DNA of 9,878 nt, taken from the NCBI GenBank assembly GCA_025450405.1, contig JANWHL010000306.1, forward strand, positions 1 to 9,878. Direction: 5' to 3'. A program made the translations under genes and the position numbers. Origin of the DNA: Ktedonobacterales bacterium. Lineage in GTDB: Bacteria; Chloroflexota; Ktedonobacteria; Ktedonobacterales; JADMIN01. Under the pieces are notes generated by a model that was not told where the DNA came from, made no database searches, and saw only the letters and a program-made list of their open reading frames with translations. Below, piece by piece: positions 1 through 6,516 of this stretch (positions within the stretch are counted from its first letter, which is position 1; each line of letters starts with the position of its first letter).

Positions 1-75
1 ATACGCGGCGGCGATGGCGCTGTCCTGGAACTGCGCCCCGTACTCCGGCCCGAGGCCGGGCGCCTTGGCGAGCAT
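1..75 (-). CDS. Probable class I SAM-dependent methyltransferase, N-terminal fragment cut by the window edge
   Basis: Only the first 25 codons are inside the window. They begin with ATG (minus strand, 75-73) and read MLAKAPGLGPEYGAQFQDSA and then IAAAY. The start is supported by an AGGGGAG Shine-Dalgarno sequence (complement of 84-90) eight bases upstream, and by a perfect TATAAT further up (complement of 122-127). The pattern of 'GPEYGAQFQD' followed by an A-rich '..AAAY' resembles the opening of small class I methyltransferases, where an 'F.D..VA..Y..RPPYP' segment precedes the SAM-binding fold. None of the SAM-binding motifs themselves are in the window, so the function rests on family resemblance only. 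The gene is divergent from the toxin-antitoxin module. That it is a gene start is fairly sure; that it is a methyltransferase is moderate. Confidence 0.55.
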   Translation of the reverse strand, partial: MLAKAPGLGPEYGAQFQDSAIAAAY

Positions 76-121
76 GACGGGATCTCCCCTCGCGTGAGGC
101 GCTTCCTTCAGCGCCCCGGAC

Positions 122-127
122 ATTATA
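122..127 (-). promoter_or_regulatory. -10 box for the minus-strand gene at 75
   Basis: The complement of these bases is a perfect TATAAT, 46 bases upstream of the ATG at 75. No good -35 hexamer is visible 16-18 bases further up. The spacing to the start codon leaves room for a short leader containing the AGGGGAG ribosome site. Confidence 0.45.
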
Positions 128-181
128 GGCGCGGAAGGATGGCGGCCGCGGCGTAAGGCAGCGAGAGCCGCTCGCCGGGTG

Positions 182-190
182 TGGTAGAAT
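182..190 (+). promoter_or_regulatory. Extended -10 promoter for toxin-antitoxin module 1
   Basis: TGG followed by TAGAAT matches an extended -10 element, 51 bases before the ATG at 241. The preceding CGCTCGCC (169-176) is shared with the region ahead of module 2 (1015-1022), so the promoter region appears to have been duplicated with the module. Unlike module 2, no TTGACA is present here; the equivalent place reads GAGAGC. Confidence 0.4.
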
Positions 191-240
191 GCGCGTGGAC
201 GGCGGGGAACATCCAGAGAGCACTTAGAGAGGAGGGCGCC

Positions 241-639
241 ATGAAGAGCACGATCGCCGGCAATGAATATGTGCGGCCGCGGGACGGGAATGTGTACATC
301 GGCGACACCCGCGTGACCCTCGCGTCGATTGTCATCCTCTGGCGAAATGGAGAGACGCCGGGCGCCATTCACGACGAATTTCCCACCGTGCGCTTGGCGG
401 CGATCTACGGGACAATCGCGTACTACCTGGACCACCAAGCTGAGGTAGACATATACCTGGAAGAACTTGACACGTTATGGCGCGCTGGGCGTGACGAGGC
501 TGAGGCCGCCGATCCCGCCTTCTATGCGAGGATGCGCGCGCGCCTTGCCCAACGTCAAGCGGGCCGCGAAGTAGGCGCGGCATCTGAACCAACCAATGGC
601 ACCCCCGAGGAAAGTGTCCTCGGGTCGCCAACCGCATGA
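241..639 (+). CDS. DUF433 family antitoxin-like protein (module 1)
   Basis: This 132-residue protein belongs to the DUF433 family (COG2442-like). These are small HTH-containing proteins usually found next to PIN-like toxins and predicted to act as antitoxin and autorepressor. The core at about residues 5-80 contains the typical 'GDTRVTL.SIV..W..GET' and 'FPTVRLAAIYGTIAYYLDH' segments; in this family the latter forms the recognition region that reads like 'P.L....V.AALAYY..H'. The rest is an acidic helix followed by a low-complexity tail. The ATG at 241 is chosen over an upstream GTG because AGAGGAGG lies just before it. The stop overlaps the next gene's start in an ATGA (636-639), so the two are translationally coupled. 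It is about 75 percent identical by eye to the protein at 1099 (74 of 98 aligned residues). The antitoxin role is inferred from family and context. Confidence 0.85.
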   Translation: MKSTIAGNEYVRPRDGNVYIGDTRVTLASIVILWRNGETPGAIHDEFPTVRLAAIYGTIAYYLDHQAEVDIYLEELDTLWRAGRDEAEAADPAFYARMRARLAQRQAGREVGAASEPTNGTPEESVLGSPTA

Positions 640-992
640 GCGGCGTGATTCGATTCCAAGCGGACGAGGATTTCCGCGGCGCCATTATCGCTGGGCTTCG
701 ACGGCAGCCGGACATCGACATTTTGAGCGCCGCCGAGGAGGGCACGATTGGGTTGCCGGATCCGCGCGTGTTGGCGCACGCGGCCGAATTGGGGCGCATC
801 TTGCTCTCTCATGATCTGAGCACGATGCCAAGCCATTTTGGCGCGTATCTCGCGAGCGGGCAACACAGCCCTGGTCTGCTGCTCGTCCCGCAAAGCCTGC
901 CTATTGGCCAGACCATCGAGGAGTTGCACCTGGTCAGCGGCGCGAGCACGCCGGACGAGTGGTATGATCGGCTGCGGTACCTGCCCCTGTGA
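636..992 (+). CDS. DUF5615 family PIN-like toxin (module 1)
   Basis: This 118-residue protein matches the DUF5615 family (COG4634-like) of compact PIN-like nucleases, the usual partners of DUF433 proteins. Visible hallmarks are the N-terminal beta strand ending in acidic residues (RFQADEDF, D10 and E11), the 'GLRR' turn, and the 'LLSHDLSTMP..F' strand-turn near residues 56-68 with D60. These acidic residues are expected to bind a metal ion for RNA cleavage. The length is normal for the family, and the frame is intact to the final 'EWYDRLRYLPL'. There is no strong separate ribosome site; translation probably depends on coupling through the ATGA overlap with the upstream antitoxin. Nuclease activity and toxicity are inferred from the family and are not shown by the sequence. 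Confidence 0.8.
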   Translation: MSGVIRFQADEDFRGAIIAGLRRQPDIDILSAAEEGTIGLPDPRVLAHAAELGRILLSHDLSTMPSHFGAYLASGQHSPGLLLVPQSLPIGQTIEELHLVSGASTPDEWYDRLRYLPL

Positions 993-1008
993 CGAACTAC
1001 GACCGCCA

Positions 1009-1035
1009 TTGACACGCTCGCCCGCGTGGTACAGA
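1009..1035 (+). promoter_or_regulatory. Promoter of toxin-antitoxin module 2
   Basis: A perfect TTGACA (1009-1014) is followed after 15 bases by TACAGA (1030-1035), which is preceded by TGG as an extended -10. The spacer is short, but the extended -10 may compensate. The element lies 64 bases before the GTG at 1099 and shares CGCTCGCC and TGGTA with the region ahead of module 1. Module 2 is therefore probably transcribed on its own rather than only by read-through. Confidence 0.5.
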
Positions 1036-1098
1036 GGACGATTACATGTGAACTGATGCCGTTCCGAGGATGGCGCTTCGAGCCGAGGGAGGCTGACC

Positions 1099-1473
1099 GT
1101 GATCGGGATCGCGGGCAATGAATATGTGCTCCCACGGGGCGGAAATGTGTACATCGGCGACACCCGTATGACGCTGGACTCTATTGTCTTGTCCTGGCGG
1201 GGCGGTGAGACATCACAGTCTATCCACGAGGGTTTCCCGACCGTGCGGCTGGCGGCGATCTATGGGACCATCGCCTATTACCTGGACCACCAGGCGGAAG
1301 TGGACGCGTATTTGGACGAGCTCGACGAGTTAGAGCGCATTGGCCGCGCCGAGTCCGAAGCGGCGAATCCCGAGTTCTACACGAACATGCGCAAGCGCCT
1401 TGGGATGGATCCGCTTTCACCGTCCTCGGACGAGGCGGCGACTGATACAACAGCTGGATCACCGACACCATGA
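1099..1473 (+). CDS. DUF433 family antitoxin-like protein (module 2, probable orphan)
   Basis: This 124-residue DUF433 protein is a close paralogue of the one at 241, and the block 'FPTVRLAAIYGTIAYYLDHQ' is identical in both. The start is a GTG with a good GAGGGAGG ribosome site six bases upstream (1085-1092). The paralogy begins right at the first residues (IAGNEYV), which supports this start. The C-terminal tail is Ser/Thr/Asp-rich and differs from the first copy, as does most of the final third. The stop overlaps the next start in ATGA (1470-1473), the same layout as module 1. Its toxin partner is broken, so this gene may now act as an orphan repressor or as an extra antitoxin for the module 1 toxin. 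That role is inference; family membership is secure. Confidence 0.82.
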   Translation: MIGIAGNEYVLPRGGNVYIGDTRMTLDSIVLSWRGGETSQSIHEGFPTVRLAAIYGTIAYYLDHQAEVDAYLDELDELERIGRAESEAANPEFYTNMRKRLGMDPLSPSSDEAATDTTAGSPTP

Positions 1474-1751
1474 CTGAGAGCCCTCGATTTCTGACGGACG
1501 AGAACTTCGAAGGTGGTGTCATTTCCGGCTTGCGCCGCAAGGCGCCTCAATTGGATCTGCTCACGACGCTCGAGGCGGGCATCCGCACATGGTCCGATTC
1601 CCAGATTCGCCTGCCTAAGAGGCTACTTGGCCACCATGCGCAAGCAAGGCCAGGCGCAGCTTGCCACCCTCGAAACGGTCTTCTCCCGAAAATAGCCCTA
1701 TGGTTACGCCGCTGCTGGCCACCTCCAGGCACTTTTCGGGCCCATCGCTGA
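1470..1751 (+). pseudogene. Truncated DUF5615 PIN-like toxin (module 2 remnant)
   Basis: The first 46 or so codons align with the N-terminus of the toxin at 636: 'RFLTDENFEGGVISGLRR' matches 'RFQADEDFRGAIIAGLRR', and an acidic 'SDSQI' sits where the intact copy has 'PDPRV'. From about 1608 all similarity stops. The frame stays open to 1751 but becomes Arg/Pro/His-rich with no family features. The second catalytic strand ('LLSHD.STMP' in module 1) and the whole C-terminal half are missing, so the product cannot form a complete PIN-like fold. An insertion or deletion involving foreign DNA is the simplest cause, because a different reading frame with transposase-like sequence starts at the break. 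If translated at all, the 93-residue product is probably inactive. Confidence 0.7.
1612..1695 (+). pseudogene. Possible C-terminal tail of an IS66-type transposase
   Basis: In a frame different from the broken toxin, these bases read 'LRGYLATMRKQGQAQLATLE' and then TVFSRK and a stop. The 'LR.Y..T.RKQG...L..L...F' pattern resembles the last residues of IS66-family (TnpC) transposases as I remember them. The match is short, there is no upstream transposase domain, and no terminal inverted repeats are recognisable. Treat it as a tentative scar at the toxin breakpoint; it could be chance. Confidence 0.3.
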
Positions 1752-2009
1752 CGGCGCGCCGTCCTGGGGCTTCCCTCGAAAATAGTCCGCCGCCCCCCAC
1801 AACTCGCCCGACGCACTGGATTAGACGCGGAACTTCAATTCCGCATGCTCCCCCGACCACTGCCCGCGCCCGTGGGCGTGCCGCCATTTTCACGCGTCTC
1901 GCTGGCGGCTGGCCGCAATCGGCCTTATACGGGGACCCACTCCACCACGTATGTCCCCCACCACACCCACCGCGTATGGCACGCGTCGCACGCACCACGA
2001 CGCGCGGCG

Positions 2010-2015
2010 TATAAT
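2010..2015 (+). promoter_or_regulatory. -10 box for the sortilin-like gene
   Basis: A perfect TATAAT lies 93 bases before the GTG at 2109. No TTGACA-like -35 is seen at the right distance, so the promoter is only partly supported. If it is used, the leader would contain the tandem GTCGCCATAG repeat. Confidence 0.35.
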
Positions 2016-2075
2016 CACGCACGATTGCGCCCGCGTGGGCACAGGTCGGGCACGGGCCGTCGGCGCGTGGATGCC

Positions 2076-2095
2076 GTCGCCATAGGTCGCCATAG
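2076..2095 (+). repeat. Perfect 10-bp tandem repeat next to the ribosome site
   Basis: GTCGCCATAG occurs twice without a gap (2076-2085 and 2086-2095) and runs directly into the AGGGGGAGAG ribosome-binding stretch of the gene at 2109. Confidence 0.8.
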
Positions 2096-2108
2096 GGGGA
2101 GAGACGCC

Positions 2109-5100
2109 GTGGATAGCAAGCTCTTCGAGTCGCTGGAGTGGCGCTGCATCGGGCCGCACCGGGGCGGACGCGTGGTGGCCGTGGCCGGCCACCCCACCGA
2201 GCCCGGCACGTTCTACTGCGGCGGCTGTGCCGGCGGGGTCTGGAAGACCACCAGCGGCGGCGCCCTCTGGGAGAACGTCTCCGATGGCCATTTCACCACG
2301 GCCGCCGTCGGCGCGCTGGCTATCTCTGACTCTGACCCGAACGTGATCTACGCCGGGACCGGCGAGTCCACCATCCGCGGCAATGTCTCCCACGGCGACG
2401 GGGTCTACAAATCCACGGACGGCGGCCGCACCTGGCGCAACCTGGGCCTGCGCGACACCCGCCACATCGGCGACATCCTGATCCACCCGAAGAACCCCGA
2501 CATCGCCTGGGTGGCGGCGCTTGGCCACGCCTGGGGGCCGAACGAGGAGCGCGGCGTCTTCAAGACCACCGACGGCGGCCACAACTGGGAGCGCGTGCTC
2601 TACAAGAGCGCACAAGCCGGCGCCGCCGATCTCGCCATGGACCCCCACCATCCCGACTTCATCTTCGCCACCATCTGGCAAGCCCAGCGCCACCCACACG
2701 CCCTCCACAGCGGCGGCGAGCACTCCGGCCTCTGGCTCTCCAGCAGCGGCGGTGACACGTGGACCTGGACCGACATCTCCCGGCGCAAGGGGCTACCCAA
2801 GGGCCTGCTCGGCAAGATCGGCGTGGCCGTCTCGCCGGCGCGGCCGGGTCGCGTCTGGGCGCTCGTCGAGGCGTTGGACGAGGAGGGGAAGGACGCCGGT
2901 GGGCTCTATCGCTCCGACGACTGGGGCGAAACCTGGGAGCGCACCTGCACCGAGATCAACCTGCGGCGCCGGCCGTGGTACTACATGCATGTCTATGCCC
3001 ACCCCAGCGACCCCGACACCGTCTTCGTGCTGAACGTCCGCGCCTGGAAGTCCATTGACGGCGGCAAGACCTTCTTCGCCGTGCCCACCCCCCACGGCGA
3101 CAACCACGACCTCTGGATCGACCCGCGCCAACCCGACCGCATGATCCAGGGCGACGACGGCGGCGCCTACGTCACCTATGACGGCGGCCGCTCGTGGTCC
3201 AGCGTCCTCAACCAGCCGACGGCGCAGTTCTACCACGTCACCACTGACGACCAGGTGCCCTACAACGTCTACGGCTCCCAGCAGGATAACTGGGCGATGC
3301 GCGTCCCCAGCCTCGATGTCGACGGCGCGATTAGCTGGAAGAGCTACGTCGAGCCGGGTGGCGGCGAGAGCGGCTACATCGCCGTCAGCCCCAAGCCGCC
3401 GCATCGCGTCTTCGGCGGGGCCATCGGCACCGGGCCTGGCCACGGGCGGCTGATCGCATGGAACCCCGAGACCGGGCAGAGGCGCAACATCACCGTCTGG
3501 CCCGAGGCCTACGGCGGGGCGGCTGGCGCCGCCGACATGAAGTACCGCTTCCAGTGGACCTTTCCCCTCGGGGTCTCGCCGCACGACCCCGACACGCTCT
3601 ACGTCTGCTCGAACTACGTCCACCGCTCCACCGACGACGGCGCCACCTGGGAGACCATCAGCCCGGACCTGACCCGCAACGATCCCGAGCGCACCCAGCC
3701 ATCCGGCGGGCCGATCACCGCCGACAACAGCGGCGCCGAGGTCTATTGCACCATCTTCGCCTTCCGCGAGTCGCCGCACGAGCGGGGTGTCTTCTGGGCG
3801 GGGAGCGACGACGGCGCAGTCCACCTCTCGCGCGATGCCGGCCGGACCTGGAAGACCGTCACACCACCGGACCTGCCGGAGTGGGCGCTCATCAGCGTGA
3901 TCGAGCCGTCACCCCACGACGCCGCCACCGCATACGTCGCCGCGACGCGCTACAAGCACGACGACCTCCGGCCGTATCTCTATAAGTCCACCAACTACGG
4001 TGACACCTGGACGCGCATCACCACGGGAATCCCCGACCACGAATTCACCCGCGTGATCCGCGCCGACCCCAACCGCCCCGGCCTGCTCTACGCCGGGACC
4101 GAGACCGGCCTCTACGTCTCGCACGACGACGGCGCCCACTGGCTGCCCTTCACGTCGAACCTACCCGTCGCGCCGATCCACGACCTCGTGATCAAGGGCA
4201 CGGATCTGGTCGCCGCGACCCACGGCCGCTCGTTCTGGATCCTCGACGACCTGACGCCCCTCTATCAGATGGACGACGCCACGGCCGACGCGGCGGCCAA
4301 GCTCTTCCGCCCGCGCGACACGGTCCGCATCCGCCGCTATGGCCACGGCACCAGCGAGCGCGTACCCGGCTACCTGGACTACAAGATCACCGGCCCCGTC
4401 ACCGTGACCTACCGGCCGACCGAGGCCGCCAGCGGCGCCAAGACCGAGGCACTCCTCGACGCCGGCACGAATCCGCCCGCTGGCGTCATCATCCACTACT
4501 GGCTGAAGGAGAAGCCCGAGGGCACGGTCACCATCCGCATTTTGGACGCCGAGGGCAACACCATTCGCACGCTGGCCGGCGATGCCGAGGAGCCGCCGCG
4601 CCCGCCCGCCGCGGCCGGCGCCAACCGGATCGTGTGGGACATGCGCTACGAGCGGCCCACCAAGCTCCAGAATGGGACCACCAGCGACCCGTACGAGCAG
4701 GAGGCGATGGCCGGGACCGCGCCCCGCGCCCTGCCGGGCAGCTACCAGGTCCAGCTCAGCGCCGGCGACCAGACCCTTACAGAGGGTTTCACCATCCTCG
4801 AAGATCCGCGCCTCACCATCTCCGCGGACGCGCTCAAGGACCAGTTCACCATGAAGCTGGCTATTCGCGACCGACTGAGCGAGGTGATTAGCGCGGCCAA
4901 CGACATCCGCCGCGTGCGCAAGCAGGTGGACGCCTGGGAGGAGCGCGCGAAGACGGCCAGCGGCCACGACCAATTGCGCGAGGCGGCCGCCAGGCTCAAA
5001 GAGCACCTCAAAGCCGCCGAGGAGAGCCTGGTGAATCTGGAAGCCGACACGCCCCGCCAGGGCCGCGCGTGGCTCCGCGAGAAGCTCGTCACCCTCAGCC

Positions 5101-5273
5101 AGCTCATCGACGAGTCCGACGACGGCCCCACCCAGGGCGCGCGCGAGCTCTTCGCCCGCCTCACCGACGATGTCGCCGCCGCGCGCGACCGTGTCCGTCA
5201 CCTGATGGACGACGATGTGCGCGCCTTCGCTGATCTCGTCCGCGCGTCCGATCTCCCGGTCGTCGGCCCTTGA
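2109..5273 (+). CDS. Sortilin/VPS10-like BNR-repeat beta-propeller protein
   Basis: This 1054-residue protein belongs to the family annotated as sortilin N-terminal (VPS10-like) or 'glycosyl hydrolase' BNR-repeat proteins. Asp-box repeats of the form S-x-D-x-G-x-T-W run along the first two thirds, at about residues 47, 102, 153, 211, 269, 315, 356, 507, 574, 627 and 671; they predict one large or two smaller beta-propellers. 'ATHGRSFWILDDL' (about 703-715) closes the propeller region. An FlgD-like beta-sandwich follows at about 785-847 ('VIIHYWLKEKPEGTVTIRIL', then 'RIVWDMRYE'), and a charged helical segment at about 909-1050 may be coiled coil. The GTG at 2109 is chosen because AGGGGGAGAG precedes it and conserved sequence ('LFESLEWRCIGPHRGGRVVA') begins right after. 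An upstream in-frame GTG at 2067 lacks this support. There is no signal peptide, so the protein appears cytoplasmic. No glycosidase active site can be assigned and the true activity is unknown. Confidence 0.88.
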   Translation: MDSKLFESLEWRCIGPHRGGRVVAVAGHPTEPGTFYCGGCAGGVWKTTSGGALWENVSDGHFTTAAVGALAISDSDPNVIYAGTGESTIRGNVSHGDGVYKSTDGGRTWRNLGLRDTRHIGDILIHPKNPDIAWVAALGHAWGPNEERGVFKTTDGGHNWERVLYKSAQAGAADLAMDPHHPDFIFATIWQAQRHPHALHSGGEHSGLWLSSSGGDTWTWTDISRRKGLPKGLLGKIGVAVSPARPGRVWALVEALDEEGKDAGGLYRSDDWGETWERTCTEINLRRRPWYYMHVYAHPSDPDTVFVLNVRAWKSIDGGKTFFAVPTPHGDNHDLWIDPRQPDRMIQGDDGGAYVTYDGGRSWSSVLNQPTAQFYHVTTDDQVPYNVYGSQQDNWAMRVPSLDVDGAISWKSYVEPGGGESGYIAVSPKPPHRVFGGAIGTGPGHGRLIAWNPETGQRRNITVWPEAYGGAAGAADMKYRFQWTFPLGVSPHDPDTLYVCSNYVHRSTDDGATWETISPDLTRNDPERTQPSGGPITADNSGAEVYCTIFAFRESPHERGVFWAGSDDGAVHLSRDAGRTWKTVTPPDLPEWALISVIEPSPHDAATAYVAATRYKHDDLRPYLYKSTNYGDTWTRITTGIPDHEFTRVIRADPNRPGLLYAGTETGLYVSHDDGAHWLPFTSNLPVAPIHDLVIKGTDLVAATHGRSFWILDDLTPLYQMDDATADAAAKLFRPRDTVRIRRYGHGTSERVPGYLDYKITGPVTVTYRPTEAASGAKTEALLDAGTNPPAGVIIHYWLKEKPEGTVTIRILDAEGNTIRTLAGDAEEPPRPPAAAGANRIVWDMRYERPTKLQNGTTSDPYEQEAMAGTAPRALPGSYQVQLSAGDQTLTEGFTILEDPRLTISADALKDQFTMKLAIRDRLSEVISAANDIRRVRKQVDAWEERAKTASGHDQLREAAARLKEHLKAAEESLVNLEADTPRQGRAWLREKLVTLSQLIDESDDGPTQGARELFARLTDDVAAARDRVRHLMDDDVRAFADLVRASDLPVVGP

Positions 5274-5302
5274 TCACCACGCTCATCCCACACCCATCGC
5301 AA

Positions 5303-5355
5303 CCGACCCGCGCACGGGACACCCGGCGAACTCCGCCCTCCTGTGCGCGGGTTGG
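5303..5355. terminator. Stem-loop between convergent genes, possible bidirectional terminator
   Basis: The arms CCGACCCGCGCAC (5303-5315) and GTGCGCGGGTTGG (5343-5355) pair over 13 positions, one of them a G-T wobble, around a 27-base loop. The stem occupies the 87-base gap between the plus-strand stop at 5273 and the minus-strand stop at 5361. There is no T-run on either side, so termination would not be the classic intrinsic type. Confidence 0.45.
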
Positions 5356-5360
5356 CCATC

Positions 5361-6101
5361 TCACGCCAGGTGCAGGCGCTCCGCCAACCGGATCGCCGGC
5401 GCCAGCACAGGCTCCGCCAGCGGACGCAGCGCCACGGCGATTAGCCCGCCCACCAGACCATCCAGCGCGCCGCCCGCGATGTCGAGGGGATAGTGGACCC
5501 CCGTGTAGACGCGGCCCAGGCCCACCCAGGCCACCGCGATTAGCGCCAGCGCGAACAGGGTCCCTGCGAAGAGCAGCTCGGGAGCGAAGCCGCGCCGCAC
5601 CTTCAGCGCGACGCTCGTCCCCGGATCAGTCGCGCGTCCCAGGCTCAGCGCCGAGCTGGCGACGAAGAGGAAGTATAAGCCAAGCGCGGTGGCCACGGCG
5701 CTCACCACCGCCGTGTGGTCACTGGGGAAGGAGTTATCCGCCGCGTGCGCGATCAGCAGGTGATCGACGGTGGGATGCGAGATGAACGGCCGCGGTTCCA
5801 TAATCAGATGGCTGATGATGTAGTTGAGCGCCACCGCGAACACCACTCCCAGACACGTGAGCACGACGATGCGCTGGCCCAGCGCCCGGTCATACGCCAG
5901 CCATGGATGGTCCGCCGCCGCGCCGCGCCAGGGCGACCACCGCGCCGCCGCGACCCAGAGCGCCAGCAGCGGCAGGGGCAGCAAAAAGACCACGTCCTGC
6001 GCGCCGAAGATCATGACGTGGTCGAGCAGCCCATGGTGGCCGGCGTTCCCGTTGATGTCTTCGAACAGGATCCAGTTGTCGCGGAGCAGGCCGCTAATCA
6101 T
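5361..6101 (-). CDS. PAP2-family membrane phosphatase, undecaprenyl-diphosphatase-like
   Basis: This 246-residue membrane protein of the PAP2 superfamily most resembles BcrC-type undecaprenyl-diphosphatases, which recycle the lipid carrier of cell-wall synthesis at the outer face of the membrane. All three signature motifs are visible: 'HLIMEPRPF' (about 98-106), 'PSDHT' (126-130, H129) and 'GRVYTGVHYPLD' (196-207, with R197, H203 and D207). The first motif has His98 where the consensus has Lys. Hydrophobic helices fall at about 36-52, 78-97, 130-150, 178-195 and 208-225. The ATG at 6101 follows a GGAGG about ten bases upstream. The N-terminus 'LFEDINGNAGHHGLLDHVM' is typical of the family. 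The gene stands alone and is convergent with the sortilin-like gene. A different lipid phosphate substrate, such as phosphatidic acid or phosphatidylglycerol phosphate, cannot be excluded. Confidence 0.88.
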   Translation of the reverse strand: MISGLLRDNWILFEDINGNAGHHGLLDHVMIFGAQDVVFLLPLPLLALWVAAARWSPWRGAAADHPWLAYDRALGQRIVVLTCLGVVFAVALNYIISHLIMEPRPFISHPTVDHLLIAHAADNSFPSDHTAVVSAVATALGLYFLFVASSALSLGRATDPGTSVALKVRRGFAPELLFAGTLFALALIAVAWVGLGRVYTGVHYPLDIAGGALDGLVGGLIAVALRPLAEPVLAPAIRLAERLHLA

Positions 6102-6413
6102 CGCTTTCGGTCCTCCGGGGCGTTTCGGGGCGCGGCAGAGCGGACGGCACCCCGGCTAACTCGCGCACGGTCCATCGTTCCAACGGGCGGTGCGGCCGCG
6201 GACGAACAGGCCCAAGCTGGCGGAGCCAGCGGTGGATGGCTCAGGGAACGACGGGCCGTCACGAGCCGCACGAGCCGCACCCACAGGGTACAACGCCCGT
6301 CGCGGATTGGGTGTAACGATCCCCCGATTGGGCACATCAGGGGTGCCGACGCATGGACCGGGTGCGCATTACCGCGCGACGCTCGTGACGACGCTCGTGG
6401 CGCGAGTGCCCTG

Positions 6414-6445
6414 GCGGCCCTGGATGGTAAGCCGCCCAGGGCCGC
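6414..6445. terminator. Perfect 10-bp GC-rich stem-loop
   Basis: GCGGCCCTGG (6414-6423) and CCAGGGCCGC (6436-6445) are exact inverted repeats around a 12-base loop. It lies about 100 bases beyond the minus-strand stop at 6547, so it could be a second terminator or RNA-stabilising hairpin for that transcript. A nearby GGGCCGC (about 6453-6459) could pair with the left arm as an alternative. There is no T-run. Confidence 0.4.
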
Positions 6446-6492
6446 GCTTCGGGGGCCGCACTTGCGAAGCCCGCACGGCCTGAACGCCGAGA

Positions 6493-6516
6493 GCCGGAAC
6501 CCCGAAGGGATCCGGC
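6493..6516 (-). terminator. Hairpin with UUCG loop after the secreted-protein gene
   Basis: Read on the minus strand, GCCGGA and TCCGGC pair, followed by one T-T mismatch and CCC/GGG around a TTCG tetraloop. It begins 31 bases after the stop codon at 6547-6549. UUCG loops stabilise RNA hairpins strongly. No U-tract follows, so this is a likely 3' end structure rather than a proven intrinsic terminator. Confidence 0.45.

Larger units (their letters stand above)
1752..2108. other. Intergenic stretch before the sortilin-like gene
   Basis: No gene is supported here; the open frames are compositional. Visible items are a small perfect hairpin (GCGGAA/TTCCGC, 1827-1844), a CGCCC/GGGCG inverted repeat (1867-1878), a TATAAT box (2010-2015) and a 10-bp tandem repeat (2076-2095). 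A near-copy of the end of the preceding fragment ('cttc.c.cgaaaatag') occurs at about 1678-1695 and again at about 1771-1787, hinting at a small local duplication. Confidence 0.5.

Noticed and set aside
1827..1844. GCGGAA/TTCCGC hairpin as a terminator for module 2
   Set aside because: The stem is only 6 bp, has no T-run and lies about 75 bases after the last open frame; too weak to call.
1845..2108. N-terminal extension of the sortilin-like gene back to 1845
   Set aside because: The extra 88 residues are Arg/His/Pro-rich, carry no signal peptide and no family similarity; the ribosome site and conserved sequence both point to GTG 2109.
1890..5201. Long minus-strand open frames (1890-2723, 2793-3824 and 4161-5201) opposite the sortilin-like gene
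   Set aside because: They are Val/Gly/Ala/Asp/Arg-rich, lack ribosome sites and family motifs, and lie opposite a gene with clear Asp-box repeats. They arise from GC-rich third positions of the real gene.
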